Below the pieces are notes generated by a model, which saw only the letters and a list, made by a program, of their open reading frames with translations, did no database searches and was not told where the DNA came from. Positions 35,593 through 44,060 of a DNA stretch of 64,000 bases are shown here, in pieces. The stretch's first letter is position 1. Every line of letters starts with the position of its first letter. The translations under genes were made by a program, and so were the position numbers. Origin of the DNA: Variovorax ginsengisoli (GTDB lineage Bacteria; Pseudomonadota; Gammaproteobacteria; Burkholderiales; Burkholderiaceae_C); the NCBI RefSeq assembly GCF_030486595.1, contig NZ_JAUJZH010000004.1, positions 1-64,000 on the forward strand, read 5' to 3'.

Positions 35593-36816
35593 ATGAAACG
35601 CATCGCGCTGGCCCTGCTGGGCGCTGCCGCGCTGCTCTATGCGCTGGCGACGGCGCTGGAAGCCCGCCATCCGGCCTGGGGCTATGTCGCGGCCTTTGCC
35701 GAGGCGGCGATGGTCGGTGCCATCGCCGACTGGTTCGCGGTGGTGGCGCTGTTCCGCCATCCGCTCGGCCTGCCGATCCCGCACACCGCGATCATCCCGG
35801 CCAACAAGGACCGCATCGGGGCCCGGCTCGCCGGCTTCATCTGCAACAACTTCCTGAGCACGCCGCAGGTGCTGGCCAAGCTGGCGCAGTTCGATCCGGC
35901 CGCCCGCCTGGCGGACTGGCTCTCGCGGCCCGAGAGCGCCGACAAGCTCGGCGGCCACCTGGTGTCGGCGGTGCGCTACGGCCTGACGGCCTTCGACGAC
36001 ACAAGGGTGCGCGACTTCCTCGGCCGGATGGCGGCGGCCGGGCTGGCGCAGGTCGACCTGGCCCGGCTGGCCGGCCAGGCGCTCGATGCGCTGACCGCGG
36101 GCGGGCGCCATCACGCGCTGCTCGACGACGTGCTGCGCCAGGTCACGGCCGTGGTCGAGGGCGAGGAGATGCAGGAGCGCATCACCGAGGCGATCGCGCG
36201 CGAGATCAAGACCCTGCGCTATGTCGGGCTCGACCAGATGGCGGCCCGGCTGGCGACGCGCAAGATCGTGGCCGCGGCGGTCCACACCCTGGGCGAGATG
36301 GCGGCCGAGCCGGTGCATCCGCTGCGGCTGCGCTTCGACGCCTACATGACCGGCTTCGTCGAACGGCTCAAGACCGACCCCGAATTCCAGCGCCGCGGCG
36401 AAGCGCTCCGGGCCGACCTGCAGGCCCATCCGGCACTCGGCGACTACCTGCACGGGCTGTGGAGCGAACTGCTCGCCTGGCTGCATGACGACCTCGCGAA
36501 GAGCGACTCGAGCATCCGGCAGCGGCTGGTCGCGATGATCGGCGCCCTCGGTGCCCGGCTCTCGGCCGACGAGGCGATGCGGCGCTGGATCAACGAGCAG
36601 ATCGTGGACGCCGCCCCGCGGGCGATCGAGCGCTACCGCGAGGACATCCGGCGCTACATCGTGGAGCGCGTGGCCGAGTGGAACGCCGACGAGATGACCG
36701 TTGAGCTCGAGCGCAACATCGGCCGGGACCTGCAGTTCATCCGGGTCAACGGCACGCTGGTCGGCGGGCTGGTGGGGCTGTTGATCCACACCGCCACGCA
36801 GCTATGGAAGGGCTGA
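35593..36816 (+). CDS. DUF445 family membrane protein
   Basis: The protein has 407 residues. There is an N-terminal membrane segment (IALALLGAAALLYALATALE), then a second hydrophobic stretch that contains the family signature EAAMVGAIADWFAVVALFRH, followed by IPHTAIIPANKDRIGARLAG. A long helical soluble part follows and the protein ends in a hydrophobic anchor (VNGTLVGGLVGLLIHTATQL). DUF445 proteins are widespread, with poorly known function; an envelope role is likely. The start 13 bp after argE suggests co-transcription. The length is typical. Confidence 0.87.
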   Translation: MKRIALALLGAAALLYALATALEARHPAWGYVAAFAEAAMVGAIADWFAVVALFRHPLGLPIPHTAIIPANKDRIGARLAGFICNNFLSTPQVLAKLAQFDPAARLADWLSRPESADKLGGHLVSAVRYGLTAFDDTRVRDFLGRMAAAGLAQVDLARLAGQALDALTAGGRHHALLDDVLRQVTAVVEGEEMQERITEAIAREIKTLRYVGLDQMAARLATRKIVAAAVHTLGEMAAEPVHPLRLRFDAYMTGFVERLKTDPEFQRRGEALRADLQAHPALGDYLHGLWSELLAWLHDDLAKSDSSIRQRLVAMIGALGARLSADEAMRRWINEQIVDAAPRAIERYREDIRRYIVERVAEWNADEMTVELERNIGRDLQFIRVNGTLVGGLVGLLIHTATQLWKG

Positions 36817-36837
36817 GCGGTTCAGGCCGGCGCCGGG

Positions 36838-36906
36838 CCGCCCCAAGGCGGCCTGCGGCCCCCTCGGGGGGCAGCGACCACACGCAGTGAGGGAGCGTGG
36901 GGGCCA
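36838..36906 (-). repeat. Dispersed 3'-end intergenic repeat, copy A (after coaX)
   Basis: On the minus strand it begins 3 bp after the coaX stop with GGCCCCCACGCTCCC, then CTCACTGCGTGTGG and a CCCCCCGAGGGGG palindrome. It ends in a GC-rich hairpin (GCCGCCTTGGGGCGGC). The same core (CTCACTGCGTGT then a C-run/G-run palindrome) recurs at 56831, 57005-57102 (inverted) and 61426. This is the most divergent of the four copies. Confidence 0.65.
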
Positions 36907-36909
36907 CAT

Positions 36910-37683
36910 TCAGCCGGCCAGCATCCGCTCCTGCGCGATGACCAGGAGGCCGTCCATGATCAGGCTGTCCACCAGCTCGAAATCGCCGTTCATGCTCGGC
37001 GCCATCTTCCAGCCCGCGCCGCCGGTCATGTAGCAGGCCGGCTCGGCGCCGCAATGGGCCCGCACGTGCTGAACCATGCGCTCCACCGCGCCCGCGATCG
37101 CGTAGGTGCCGCCGCTGGTCAAGGCGTCGCTGGTGTTGGTCGGGAACTCGCGCACCTCGCCGGTCGGCACATGCAGCCCGGCAGTGCCGGACTCGAGCGC
37201 GCGCAGCATGATGCCGTGGCCGGGCAGGATCAGGCCGCCGAGAAACTTGCCGTGCACGTCCACCGCCTCGACCGTCACCGCGGTGCCGATCATCACGACC
37301 ACCATCGGCCGCGGCGCGCCCTGCGTCATCATCCGGTGGCGCGCGCCGATCATGGCCACCCAGCGGTCGGCCCCCAGCCGGGTCGGGTGGTCGTAGCCGT
37401 TGACGATGCCGGCCTCGGCCTGGCTCGACACCACCCAGCGCGGCGAGCACTCGAAGCGCTCCACCAACTGCTCCTCGGCCCGGCGCCGCACCGCGTCGCC
37501 GGCGACCACGCAGCCGAGCATCGAATCGGGAGGCGGCAGGTCGGCCCACGGGCCCTCGGCCAGCCGCTCGATGTGGTCGAGAAACTCGGCGCCATGCGCG
37601 ATCGGCACGGCGCCGGGCCGCGCCGCATCGTAGAGGGACCACTTGAGGCGGGTGTTGCCGATGTCGATCGCGAGGAATGCCAT
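36910..37683 (-). CDS. coaX: Type III pantothenate kinase
   Basis: The protein has 257 residues from the ATG at 37683. The ASKHA-fold phosphate-binding opening is [30 protein letters not shown] and [20 protein letters not shown] are the expected CoaX motifs, followed by [15 protein letters not shown] and [17 protein letters not shown]. It phosphorylates pantothenate in the first step of CoA synthesis. An alternative Met at 37692 adds three residues. It is often next to birA in other genomes, but no birA is seen here. Confidence 0.93.
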   Translation of the reverse strand: MAFLAIDIGNTRLKWSLYDAARPGAVPIAHGAEFLDHIERLAEGPWADLPPPDSMLGCVVAGDAVRRRAEEQLVERFECSPRWVVSSQAEAGIVNGYDHPTRLGADRWVAMIGARHRMMTQGAPRPMVVVMIGTAVTVEAVDVHGKFLGGLILPGHGIMLRALESGTAGLHVPTGEVREFPTNTSDALTSGGTYAIAGAVERMVQHVRAHCGAEPACYMTGGAGWKMAPSMNGDFELVDSLIMDGLLVIAQERMLAG

Positions 37684-37806
37684 GCGCGGCATTATTGCGA
37701 GTTGTGCTTACGGCCGCTTGCACATTGCGACCGCCGCCTACGCGAAAGCGCCATCTTCCGCCGTTAAAGTGGCCCGTCCGATCCACCAAGGCAGAAGGAG
37801 AAAACC

Positions 37807-38268
37807 ATGGGTTTGTTGAGTTTCATCAAGGAGGCTGGGGAGAAGCTGTTCGGCGGGTCGTCCGCGCACGCAGCCGAACCGGACAAGGATGCGGCCGCCG
37901 CGGCCGCCATCAAGACCTACATCGAGACCCAGAACCTGGGCCTGACCGACCTGGCGGTGACCTATGTCGCGACCAGCGGGATCGTGACGCTGTCGGGCAG
38001 CGCGCCTTCGCAGGAAGCCAGCGAGAAGGCCTCGCTCGCCGCCGGCAACGTGGCCAATGTCACGCAGGTCGACAACAACCTCGTCGCGCCCGCTGCCGAC
38101 CCGGCGCAGTACCACGACGTGGTTCGCGGCGACACGCTGTCGGCGATTTCCAAGAAGTACTACGGCGATGCCAACAAGTACAACGCGATCTTCGAGGCCA
38201 ACAAGCCGATGCTGAGCCACCCGGACAAGATCTATCCGGGCCAGAAGCTGCGGATCCCGAAGCTCTGA
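37807..38268 (+). CDS. BON and LysM domain protein (Kbp/YgaU-like)
   Basis: The protein has 153 residues, with no signal peptide, matching the length of Kbp. A BON domain (DLAVTYVATSGIVTLSGSAP through ANVTQVDNNL) is followed by a C-terminal LysM domain (YHDVVRGDTLSAISKKYYGD through GQKLRIPKL). In E. coli the relative binds potassium in the cytoplasm; here a peptidoglycan- or ion-binding role is inferred only from the family. A strong AAGGAG lies just before the ATG, and a TTAAAGT at 37764-37770 may be part of its promoter. Confidence 0.87.
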   Translation: MGLLSFIKEAGEKLFGGSSAHAAEPDKDAAAAAAIKTYIETQNLGLTDLAVTYVATSGIVTLSGSAPSQEASEKASLAAGNVANVTQVDNNLVAPAADPAQYHDVVRGDTLSAISKKYYGDANKYNAIFEANKPMLSHPDKIYPGQKLRIPKL

Positions 38269-38304
38269 GTTCGCAAGGGCCGCGCCGGGCCAACCGGTGC
38301 GGCG

Positions 38305-38763
38305 TCAGGTTTGTTTCCAGGGCAGGCCGCGAAAACGCCAGCCGCCCTGGCGGCCGCGGTGGCCCTCTTCGTCGGGATTGCCTTCGAAGCCTTCGAGGAT
38401 GTTGTAGGCCTCGATGCCGAGTTCGGTGGCGCGCCTGGCGGCCGCCACCGAGCGCACGCCGCTGCGGCACAGCATCACCGCCTTGAGGCCCGCCGGCACG
38501 GCCGCCCTCACGCCTTCGTCGAAGCCGGGATTGAGCGCCATGCCCGGCCACTGCTTCCACGCCAGTCCCACCCCGCCCGGCACGTAGCCGACCCATTCGC
38601 GTTCGGCGTCGCTGCGCACGTCGACCAGCACGGCTTCGCCGCGGGCGACCCATTGCGCGGCCAGTTCGGGGGTCACGTCGCCCGCGTAGCCGGCGGCCGG
38701 GCGGATGTCGTCGCGGCCGGCGGCCACGGCCATGGTTGGGGAAGAACGGTCTGAATCAGTCAT
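38305..38763 (-). CDS. Rhodanese-like domain protein
   Basis: The protein has 152 residues from the ATG at 38763. A single rhodanese domain is visible: ELAAQWVARGEAVLVDVRSD, YVPGGVGLAWKQWP and the active-site loop MLCRSGVRSVAAARRATELG with the persulfide Cys. The NILEGFEGNPDEEGHRG that follows resembles the rhodanese form linked to sulfur transfer or cyanide detoxification. It diverges from the ribbon-helix-helix regulator gene, and the four-site operator lies in the short gap between them, so it may be controlled by that regulator. Confidence 0.87.
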   Translation of the reverse strand: MTDSDRSSPTMAVAAGRDDIRPAAGYAGDVTPELAAQWVARGEAVLVDVRSDAEREWVGYVPGGVGLAWKQWPGMALNPGFDEGVRAAVPAGLKAVMLCRSGVRSVAAARRATELGIEAYNILEGFEGNPDEEGHRGRQGGWRFRGLPWKQT

Positions 38764-38798
38764 ACCCGGATTCTTCACCAAATCGAGAACATGGTTTT

Positions 38799-38837
38799 AC
38801 CATCCCAACACCATCCACCTGGATGGTGCTAGGATGG
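38799..38837. promoter_or_regulatory. Operator with four half-sites at 11-bp spacing
   Basis: Four copies of a 7-base element occur at strictly 11-bp intervals. ACCATCC starts at 38799 and 38810, and its complement GGATGGT (last copy GGATGGC) starts at 38821 and 38832. The central pair forms a 20-bp near-palindrome. The array ends 4 bp before the ATG of the ribbon-helix-helix gene and fills half of the divergent gap. Tandem half-sites one helical turn apart are typical of cooperative binding by such regulators, so autoregulation is likely. Confidence 0.75.
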
Positions 38838-38841
38838 CGTC

Positions 38842-39267
38842 ATGCAAGTTCAGACCCCTCTTCCGGCCACCCGGCCCAAATTGCCCGAGGCCGAGAAGAT
38901 CACCATCAACCTCGGCTACGTCGACCTCGGCCAGGTCGACCTGCTGGTGGCCGAGGGCTTCTATTCGAACCGCACCGATTTCATCCGCACCGCGATCCGC
39001 AACCAGCTGACCGCCCACGGCGAGGCGCTGAAGCAGGTGGTCGCCCGCAAGATGCTGGTGCTCGGGCTGCAGCAGTTCAGCGCCGCCGACCTCGAGGCCG
39101 TGCGCCGCGCCGGCGAGAAGCTCGAGATCCGCGTGCTCGGACTGGCCACGATCTCGGCTGACGTCACGCCCGAGCTGGCGCTCGAGACCATCGCGTCCGT
39201 CACCGTGCTCGGCGCCCTGCATGCGAGCGCCGCGGTCAAGGCCGCACTGGCCGATCGCCTGCGTTGA
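38842..39267 (+). CDS. Ribbon-helix-helix (CopG-type) transcriptional regulator
   Basis: The protein has 141 residues. The DNA-contacting strand and helices are visible near residues 18-55: KITINLGYVDLGQVDLLVAE then FYSNRTDFIRTAIRNQL. The C-terminal half (MLVLGLQQFSAADLEAVRRA, LGLATISADVTPELALETIA) is an unassigned dimer or ligand domain. The ordered operator immediately upstream (38799-38837) suggests it represses itself, and perhaps the divergent rhodanese. The esterase gene follows 34 bp downstream on the same strand. Confidence 0.83.
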   Translation: MQVQTPLPATRPKLPEAEKITINLGYVDLGQVDLLVAEGFYSNRTDFIRTAIRNQLTAHGEALKQVVARKMLVLGLQQFSAADLEAVRRAGEKLEIRVLGLATISADVTPELALETIASVTVLGALHASAAVKAALADRLR

Positions 39268-39301
39268 TGCCTTTCCTACTTTTTTCTCTCCAAGGCTCCC
39301 C

Positions 39302-40447
39302 ATGAATCCCCTGTTCGAACGCCTGATGCGCAAGGCCACCCGACTGACCCAGGTCGGCCAGCTGCAGGAGGCGACCCGGGCGATCCAGCGCGCCCTGGGC
39401 GGCGGCGCCGATGAAGGCAGCCGCGCCACCGACCGGACCACCGCCACCCCGGCGGCGAACGACGAAGCCCAGGTCATCGATGTCGAGGCTCGCTTCGTCG
39501 AGCCGGCAACCGCGCCCGCGCCCGCGCCCGAAACACCGCGAGCGCCGCCGCCAACGGCTCGGGAAACCGGCGTCGAGCAGTGGAGCGACGGCCTGTTCGC
39601 CCACCAGCACCGGCCCATCGCCTACAAGCTCTTCGTGCCCGGCACGCAGGCCGTGGGCCCTCGCCCGCTGGTCGTGATGCTGCACGGCTGCACCCAGAAC
39701 CCCGACGATTTCGCCGCCGGCACCCGGATGAACCAGCTGGCGCGCGAGAACGGGTTCCTGGTCCTTTACCCGGCGCAGACCCAGCATGCCAACTCGTCGA
39801 AGTGCTGGAACTGGTTCAAGTCGCAGCACCAGCAGCGCGGGCGCGGCGAGCCGGCCCTGCTGGCGGCGCTGACCCAGTCGGTGATCGATGCCCACGACGT
39901 GGACCCCGAGCGCGTCTACGTCGCCGGCCTGTCGGCCGGCGGTGCGATGGCCGACATCCTGGGGCGCAGCTATCCCGACCTCTTCGCGGCGGTCGGCGTG
40001 CACTCGGGGCTGCCCAGCGGTGCGGCCAGCGACCTGATGTCGGCCTTGGCCGCGATGAAAAGCGGCCCCTCGGCGGCCGCCTCGAACACGACCGGCGGCC
40101 CGGGCGTGCCCACCATCGTCTTCCACGGCGATGCCGACGGCACCGTCCACGCCCGCAACGGCGAGGCGGTGGTCCAGGCTGCACTGGCGGCCCAGGACGG
40201 CGCTGCCACCCAGGTGCAGGCGTCGGACGGCCGATCGGCGCGGGGTCGCGCCTACACCCGCCGCGTGCATGTGGACGCGCACGGCCTGGCGGCGGTCGAG
40301 CAGTGGCTGCTGCATGGCGCCGGCCATGCCTGGTCGGGAGGCAGCGCGCACGGCTCGTACACCGACCCTTCCGGTCCGGATGCGAGCGCAGAGATGCTGC
40401 GCTTCTTCCTGAGCCACCGGAAGGTGGCGGTCGCCGCCACGCCCTGA
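39302..40447 (+). CDS. PHB depolymerase-family esterase (LpqC-like)
   Basis: The protein has 381 residues from the ATG at 39302. An N-terminal region of about 95 residues, Ala/Pro-rich and without a secretion signal, precedes an alpha/beta-hydrolase domain of the Esterase_PHB type. The oxyanion hole is VVMLHGCTQNPDDFAAGTRM. The nucleophile elbow is YVAGLSAGGAMADIL, with Asp in FHGDADGTVHARNGE and His in LLHGAGHAWSGGS. It may hydrolyse PHB oligomers or aryl esters. Co-transcription with the upstream regulator is plausible. The lack of a signal peptide suggests an intracellular enzyme. Confidence 0.87.
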   Translation: MNPLFERLMRKATRLTQVGQLQEATRAIQRALGGGADEGSRATDRTTATPAANDEAQVIDVEARFVEPATAPAPAPETPRAPPPTARETGVEQWSDGLFAHQHRPIAYKLFVPGTQAVGPRPLVVMLHGCTQNPDDFAAGTRMNQLARENGFLVLYPAQTQHANSSKCWNWFKSQHQQRGRGEPALLAALTQSVIDAHDVDPERVYVAGLSAGGAMADILGRSYPDLFAAVGVHSGLPSGAASDLMSALAAMKSGPSAAASNTTGGPGVPTIVFHGDADGTVHARNGEAVVQAALAAQDGAATQVQASDGRSARGRAYTRRVHVDAHGLAAVEQWLLHGAGHAWSGGSAHGSYTDPSGPDASAEMLRFFLSHRKVAVAATP

Positions 40448-40594
40448 GAAGGCGCGGTCGACCTGCAGCCGGGCGCAAGCTCGGCTTACACGTGGTTGCC
40501 TTCAGGGGCGAAATATTTCCTTGCTTTGCAAAGCGGATGCCGTCGCGCATCCGCTGTAGTGCGTTAAGTGCAAAGAGACGAAAGAAAGCCCTCG

Positions 40595-42637
40595 ATGATG
40601 CACCGCACCCCCCTCCTTTCCGGCCGCGCGGCCCGCTGGCTGCTCGCCCTGGCGTTGCTGCTGGCCGGGCTGCCGGCGCTGGCGCAGCCAGACCCGCCCG
40701 GCCGGGTCGGCCGCCTCAACGACCAGCAGGGCACGGTGAGCTTCTCGCCGGCCGGCGCCGACGACTGGTTCGAGCTGGGCCCGAATCGCCCGGTCACCAC
40801 CGGGGACCGCCTCTGGACCGACCGCAATGCGCGCGCCGAGCTGTCGCTGGGCGCCACGGCGCTGCGCCTCGACGAGCAGACCGCCATCACGCTGTCCGAG
40901 CTCGACGACGTCACCGCCCGCATCACCGCCGCCCAGGGCAGGCTGCAGCTGCGGGTGCGCGAGGATCTGGCGGGCCAGCGCATCGAGGTCGACACCGCGA
41001 ACCTCGCCATGGTGATCGACAGCCCGGGCGACTACCGCATCGAGACCGATCCGGCAGCCGGCACCACCCGGGTTGCCGTGGCCGCCGGCCAGGTGACGCT
41101 GTTCGGCGAAGGCGGCGAGTCGGTCGCCCTCGGCGCCCAGCAGCAACTCACCACCGCGGGGCGCAACCTCGAGGCCGTGAGCGGCGCACCGGTGCGCGCC
41201 GGCACCGGCTTCGATCGCTGGGTGGCCGAGCGGGACCGGATCGAGGACCAGTCGATCTCGGCGCGCTACGTCTCGCGCGACGTGGTCGGTTACCAGCAGC
41301 TCGACGCCTATGGCGACTGGCAGAACGACCCGGGCTACGGCAGCGTCTGGTATCCGCGCAACGTCGATGCCGACTGGGCGCCCTACCGCGACGGCCAATG
41401 GGTCGAGGTGGCGCCCTGGGGCTGGACCTGGATCGATGCTGCGCCCTGGGGCTTCGCGCCCGCCCACTACGGACGCTGGGCGCGCATCGGTCCGCGCTGG
41501 GGCTGGGTGCCCGGGCCGCGGCAGGCGCGCCCGATCTACGCGCCGGCGCTGGTCGGCTTCGTCGGCGGTGCCGCCGGCGCCAACCTCGCGATCGGCAACG
41601 GCCGGCACGGCGTCGGCTGGTTCCCGCTGGCGCCCGGCGAGCCCTGGCGACCAGGCTACCGCGCCAGCCAGCGCTATGTCGACGAGGCCAACCGGGCCGC
41701 CTTCCAGCGGCAGCTGGCGGCGCGCAATGGCGGCTTCGCCAACCAGCAGCTGCCCGGCGCCGTCACGGTGGTCCCCACCGACGCCTTCGGTCGCGGTCCG
41801 ATCGGCCGGCGCGACATGGTCCGGCTGCCGCCCGCACAGCTGACGGGGGTGCCGGTCGGCATGGGCGCGCCGGTGCCGACGGGCGACCGGGGCCATGGCG
41901 GTTTCGGCCGCCCGGCCACGCCGCCGCCGCCGCAGGCCGCGCTGCAACTGCGGCAGTTCCAGCAATTGCAGCAGGCACAACAGATGCAGCAGACGCCGCA
42001 GTTCCAGCAGGCTCCGCAGCTTCAGCAGCAACAACAGCAGCGCGCGGCGCAGGCACAGGTGCAGGCGCAGCAGATGCAGCAGGCACAGCAACTGCAACAG
42101 CAGCAGGCGCAGCAGGCGCAACGACAGCAGATCGAAGCCCAGCAGCGTGCCGCCCAGGCGCAGGCGCAGGCCCAGGCACAGGCCCAACAGCAACAACAAC
42201 TGCAGGCACAGCGCCTGCAGCAGGCCCAGCAGTTGCAACAGCAGCAGGCCCTGCAGATGCAGCAGGCGCAACAGGCGCAACGGCAGCAGATCGAAGCCCA
42301 GCAGCGAGCAGTCCAGGCACAGGCACAGGCACAGGCTCAACAGCAGGCCATGCACCTGCAGCAGGAAGCGCAGCAACGCGCGGCCCAGGCGCAGGCCCAG
42401 CAGCTGCAGGCGATGCAGCAGATGCAGGCCCAGCGCGCGCAGCAGCAGCAGATGCAGGCGCAACAGCAGATGCTGCAAGCCCAGCAGGCGCAACAGGCCA
42501 ACGCGATGCGCCAGGCGCAGGAAGTGCAGCAGCGCGCCCAGCAGATGCAGCAGCAGCCCCGGGGACCTGGCGAGCCGCGCGGCCCGCAGCGCAGCGGCGT
42601 TCCGGGCCAGCAACAGCCACAGCCGGACCGCCCGTAG
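40595..42637 (+). CDS. FecR/DUF6600 domain protein with long glutamine-rich tail
   Basis: The protein has 680 residues. A signal peptide (ARWLLALALLLAGLPALAQP) leads to an exported protein. Residues about 30-195 are FecR-like beta structure (QGTVSFSPAGADDWFELGPN, LRVREDLAGQRIEVDTANLA). A DUF6600-type region rich in Trp/Pro/Gly follows (YGSVWYPRNVDADWAPYRDG, WVEVAPWGWTWIDAAPWGFA). From about residue 447 to the end it is a Gln/Ala tail, mostly QQ, QA and QMQQ runs. An alternative start at 40598 removes one Met. An envelope role is likely; the function is not established. Confidence 0.8.
   Translation: MMHRTPLLSGRAARWLLALALLLAGLPALAQPDPPGRVGRLNDQQGTVSFSPAGADDWFELGPNRPVTTGDRLWTDRNARAELSLGATALRLDEQTAITLSELDDVTARITAAQGRLQLRVREDLAGQRIEVDTANLAMVIDSPGDYRIETDPAAGTTRVAVAAGQVTLFGEGGESVALGAQQQLTTAGRNLEAVSGAPVRAGTGFDRWVAERDRIEDQSISARYVSRDVVGYQQLDAYGDWQNDPGYGSVWYPRNVDADWAPYRDGQWVEVAPWGWTWIDAAPWGFAPAHYGRWARIGPRWGWVPGPRQARPIYAPALVGFVGGAAGANLAIGNGRHGVGWFPLAPGEPWRPGYRASQRYVDEANRAAFQRQLAARNGGFANQQLPGAVTVVPTDAFGRGPIGRRDMVRLPPAQLTGVPVGMGAPVPTGDRGHGGFGRPATPPPPQAALQLRQFQQLQQAQQMQQTPQFQQAPQLQQQQQQRAAQAQVQAQQMQQAQQLQQQQAQQAQRQQIEAQQRAAQAQAQAQAQAQQQQQLQAQRLQQAQQLQQQQALQMQQAQQAQRQQIEAQQRAVQAQAQAQAQQQAMHLQQEAQQRAAQAQAQQLQAMQQMQAQRAQQQQMQAQQQMLQAQQAQQANAMRQAQEVQQRAQQMQQQPRGPGEPRGPQRSGVPGQQQPQPDRP
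41940..42560 (+). repeat. CAG/CAA-rich low-complexity tract coding for a Gln/Ala tail
   Basis: About 620 bp dominated by CAG, CAA and GCG/GCC codons encode the Gln-rich C-terminus of the DUF6600 protein. Short imperfect repeats recur (for example CAGCAGATCGAAGCCCAGCA at about 42125 and 42285). The tract is coding and has no phase break, but it is prone to slippage and to assembly error. Confidence 0.75.
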
Positions 42638-42690
42638 CCCGCGCAGCAGGAACGCCCCGCGCCGGCTACAGTCGGCGCGAAGGAGTTCCC

Positions 42691-44046
42691 ATGCGCACAT
42701 TCGACTTCGACCTGTTCGTCATCGGCGGCGGCAGCGGCGGCGTGCGCGCCGCCCGCATGGCCGCCCAGCGCGGTGCTCGCGTGGCGCTGGCCGAATGCGC
42801 GGAACTGGGCGGCACCTGCGTCAACGTCGGCTGCATTCCCAAGAAGCTCTACAGCTACGCCGCCGGCTACGCCGAGGCCTTCGAGGAGGCGACCGGCTTC
42901 GGCTGGGACCTGGGCGAACCGCGCTTCGACTGGAACCGCCTGAAAAGCAACCGGGCGCGCGAGATCCAGCGCCTCAACGAGGTCTACCGCAGCCTGCTCG
43001 AAGGCGCCGGCGCGACCCTGGTCCAGGGCTGGGCGCAACTGGCGGATGCCCATACGGTCCAGGTCGGCGAGCGCCGCTTCACGGCCCAGCACGTGCTGAT
43101 CGCGACCGGCGGCATGCCCTTCGTGCCCGACCTTCCCGGCCGCGAGCACGTGGTCGTCTCCGATGCGATGTTCGACCTCGACCCCTTCCCGAAGCGGCTG
43201 CTGGTGGTCGGCGGCGGCTACATCGCCTGCGAGTTCGCGTCGATCTTCAACGGCCTCGGCGCCGAGGTGGTCCAGTTGCAGCGCAGTGCGCACCTGCTGA
43301 GCGATTTCGACGAGGACATCCGCGAATTCCTGGCCAAGGAAATGCGCCGCGCCGGCGTCGACATCCGCTTCAACGCCGAGATCGCCTCGATCCGCCGCCT
43401 CGACAGCGGCCTCTGCGCGATCTTGTCGCGCGGCCAGCGGGTCGAGGCCGACGCCATCCTGTTCGCGACCGGCCGGGTTCCGAACACCCAGGGCATGGGC
43501 CTCGAGGCGGCCGGCATCGTGCTCGACGCCCAGGGCCGGGTCGAGGTCGATGCGCGCTACCGCAGCTCGGTGCCCTCGGTCTACGCCGTGGGCGACGTCT
43601 CGACCCGGCAGCAGCTCACGCCGGTGGCACTGGCCGAGGCGATGGCCGTGGTCGACACGCTGTTCGGCACCGGCAAGCGCCGGCTCGACTACGACTACAC
43701 GCCGACCGCCGTCTTCACCCATCCGAACATCGGCACCTGCGGCTACACGGAGGCCGCCGCGCGCGCCAGGTTCGGCGCGGTCACGCTGTACTCGAGCGAA
43801 TTCCGCGCGCTGCGCCACACGCTCTCCGGCAGCGCCGAGCGCACCTTCATGAAGCTGATCGTCGACAAGGCCAGCGACCGCGTGGTCGGCCTGCACATGG
43901 TCGGCCCCGACGCCGGCGAGATCGTGCAGGGCTTCGCGGTCGCCATGCGCGCGGGCGCCACCAAGGCGATGTTCGACAGCACCATCGGCATCCATCCGAC
44001 GGTGGCCGAGGAGTTCGTGACGATGCGCGAACCGATGCCGGGCTGA
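42691..44046 (+). CDS. gor: Glutathione-disulfide reductase
   Basis: The protein has 451 residues, normal for Gor. The FAD motif is LFVIGGGSGGVRAARMAA and the redox-active disulfide is GGTCVNVGCIPKKLYSYA. The NADPH domain is LLVVGGGYIACEFASIFNGL and the second FAD contact is YAVGDVSTRQQLTPVALAEA. The C-terminal GIHPTVAEEFVTMR carries the catalytic His and Glu. It regenerates glutathione with NADPH in the cytoplasm. AAGGAG precedes the start. It is followed 14 bp later by the AMP nucleosidase gene. Confidence 0.96.
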   Translation: MRTFDFDLFVIGGGSGGVRAARMAAQRGARVALAECAELGGTCVNVGCIPKKLYSYAAGYAEAFEEATGFGWDLGEPRFDWNRLKSNRAREIQRLNEVYRSLLEGAGATLVQGWAQLADAHTVQVGERRFTAQHVLIATGGMPFVPDLPGREHVVVSDAMFDLDPFPKRLLVVGGGYIACEFASIFNGLGAEVVQLQRSAHLLSDFDEDIREFLAKEMRRAGVDIRFNAEIASIRRLDSGLCAILSRGQRVEADAILFATGRVPNTQGMGLEAAGIVLDAQGRVEVDARYRSSVPSVYAVGDVSTRQQLTPVALAEAMAVVDTLFGTGKRRLDYDYTPTAVFTHPNIGTCGYTEAAARARFGAVTLYSSEFRALRHTLSGSAERTFMKLIVDKASDRVVGLHMVGPDAGEIVQGFAVAMRAGATKAMFDSTIGIHPTVAEEFVTMREPMPG

Positions 44047-44060
44047 GCCACAATGGCTTC

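Noticed and set aside
41940..42560. CAG-rich repeat considered as a CRISPR or tandem-repeat locus
   Set aside because: There are no regular spacers, the tract stays in one coding frame, and the units vary. It is a low-complexity coding tract.
39580..44046. A 1,488-residue open frame on the plus strand
   Set aside because: It reads across the esterase and DUF6600 genes in another frame, with Arg/Ala/Gly-rich composition typical of a high-GC shadow. Only its 3' part, which is the glutathione reductase gene in frame, is real.
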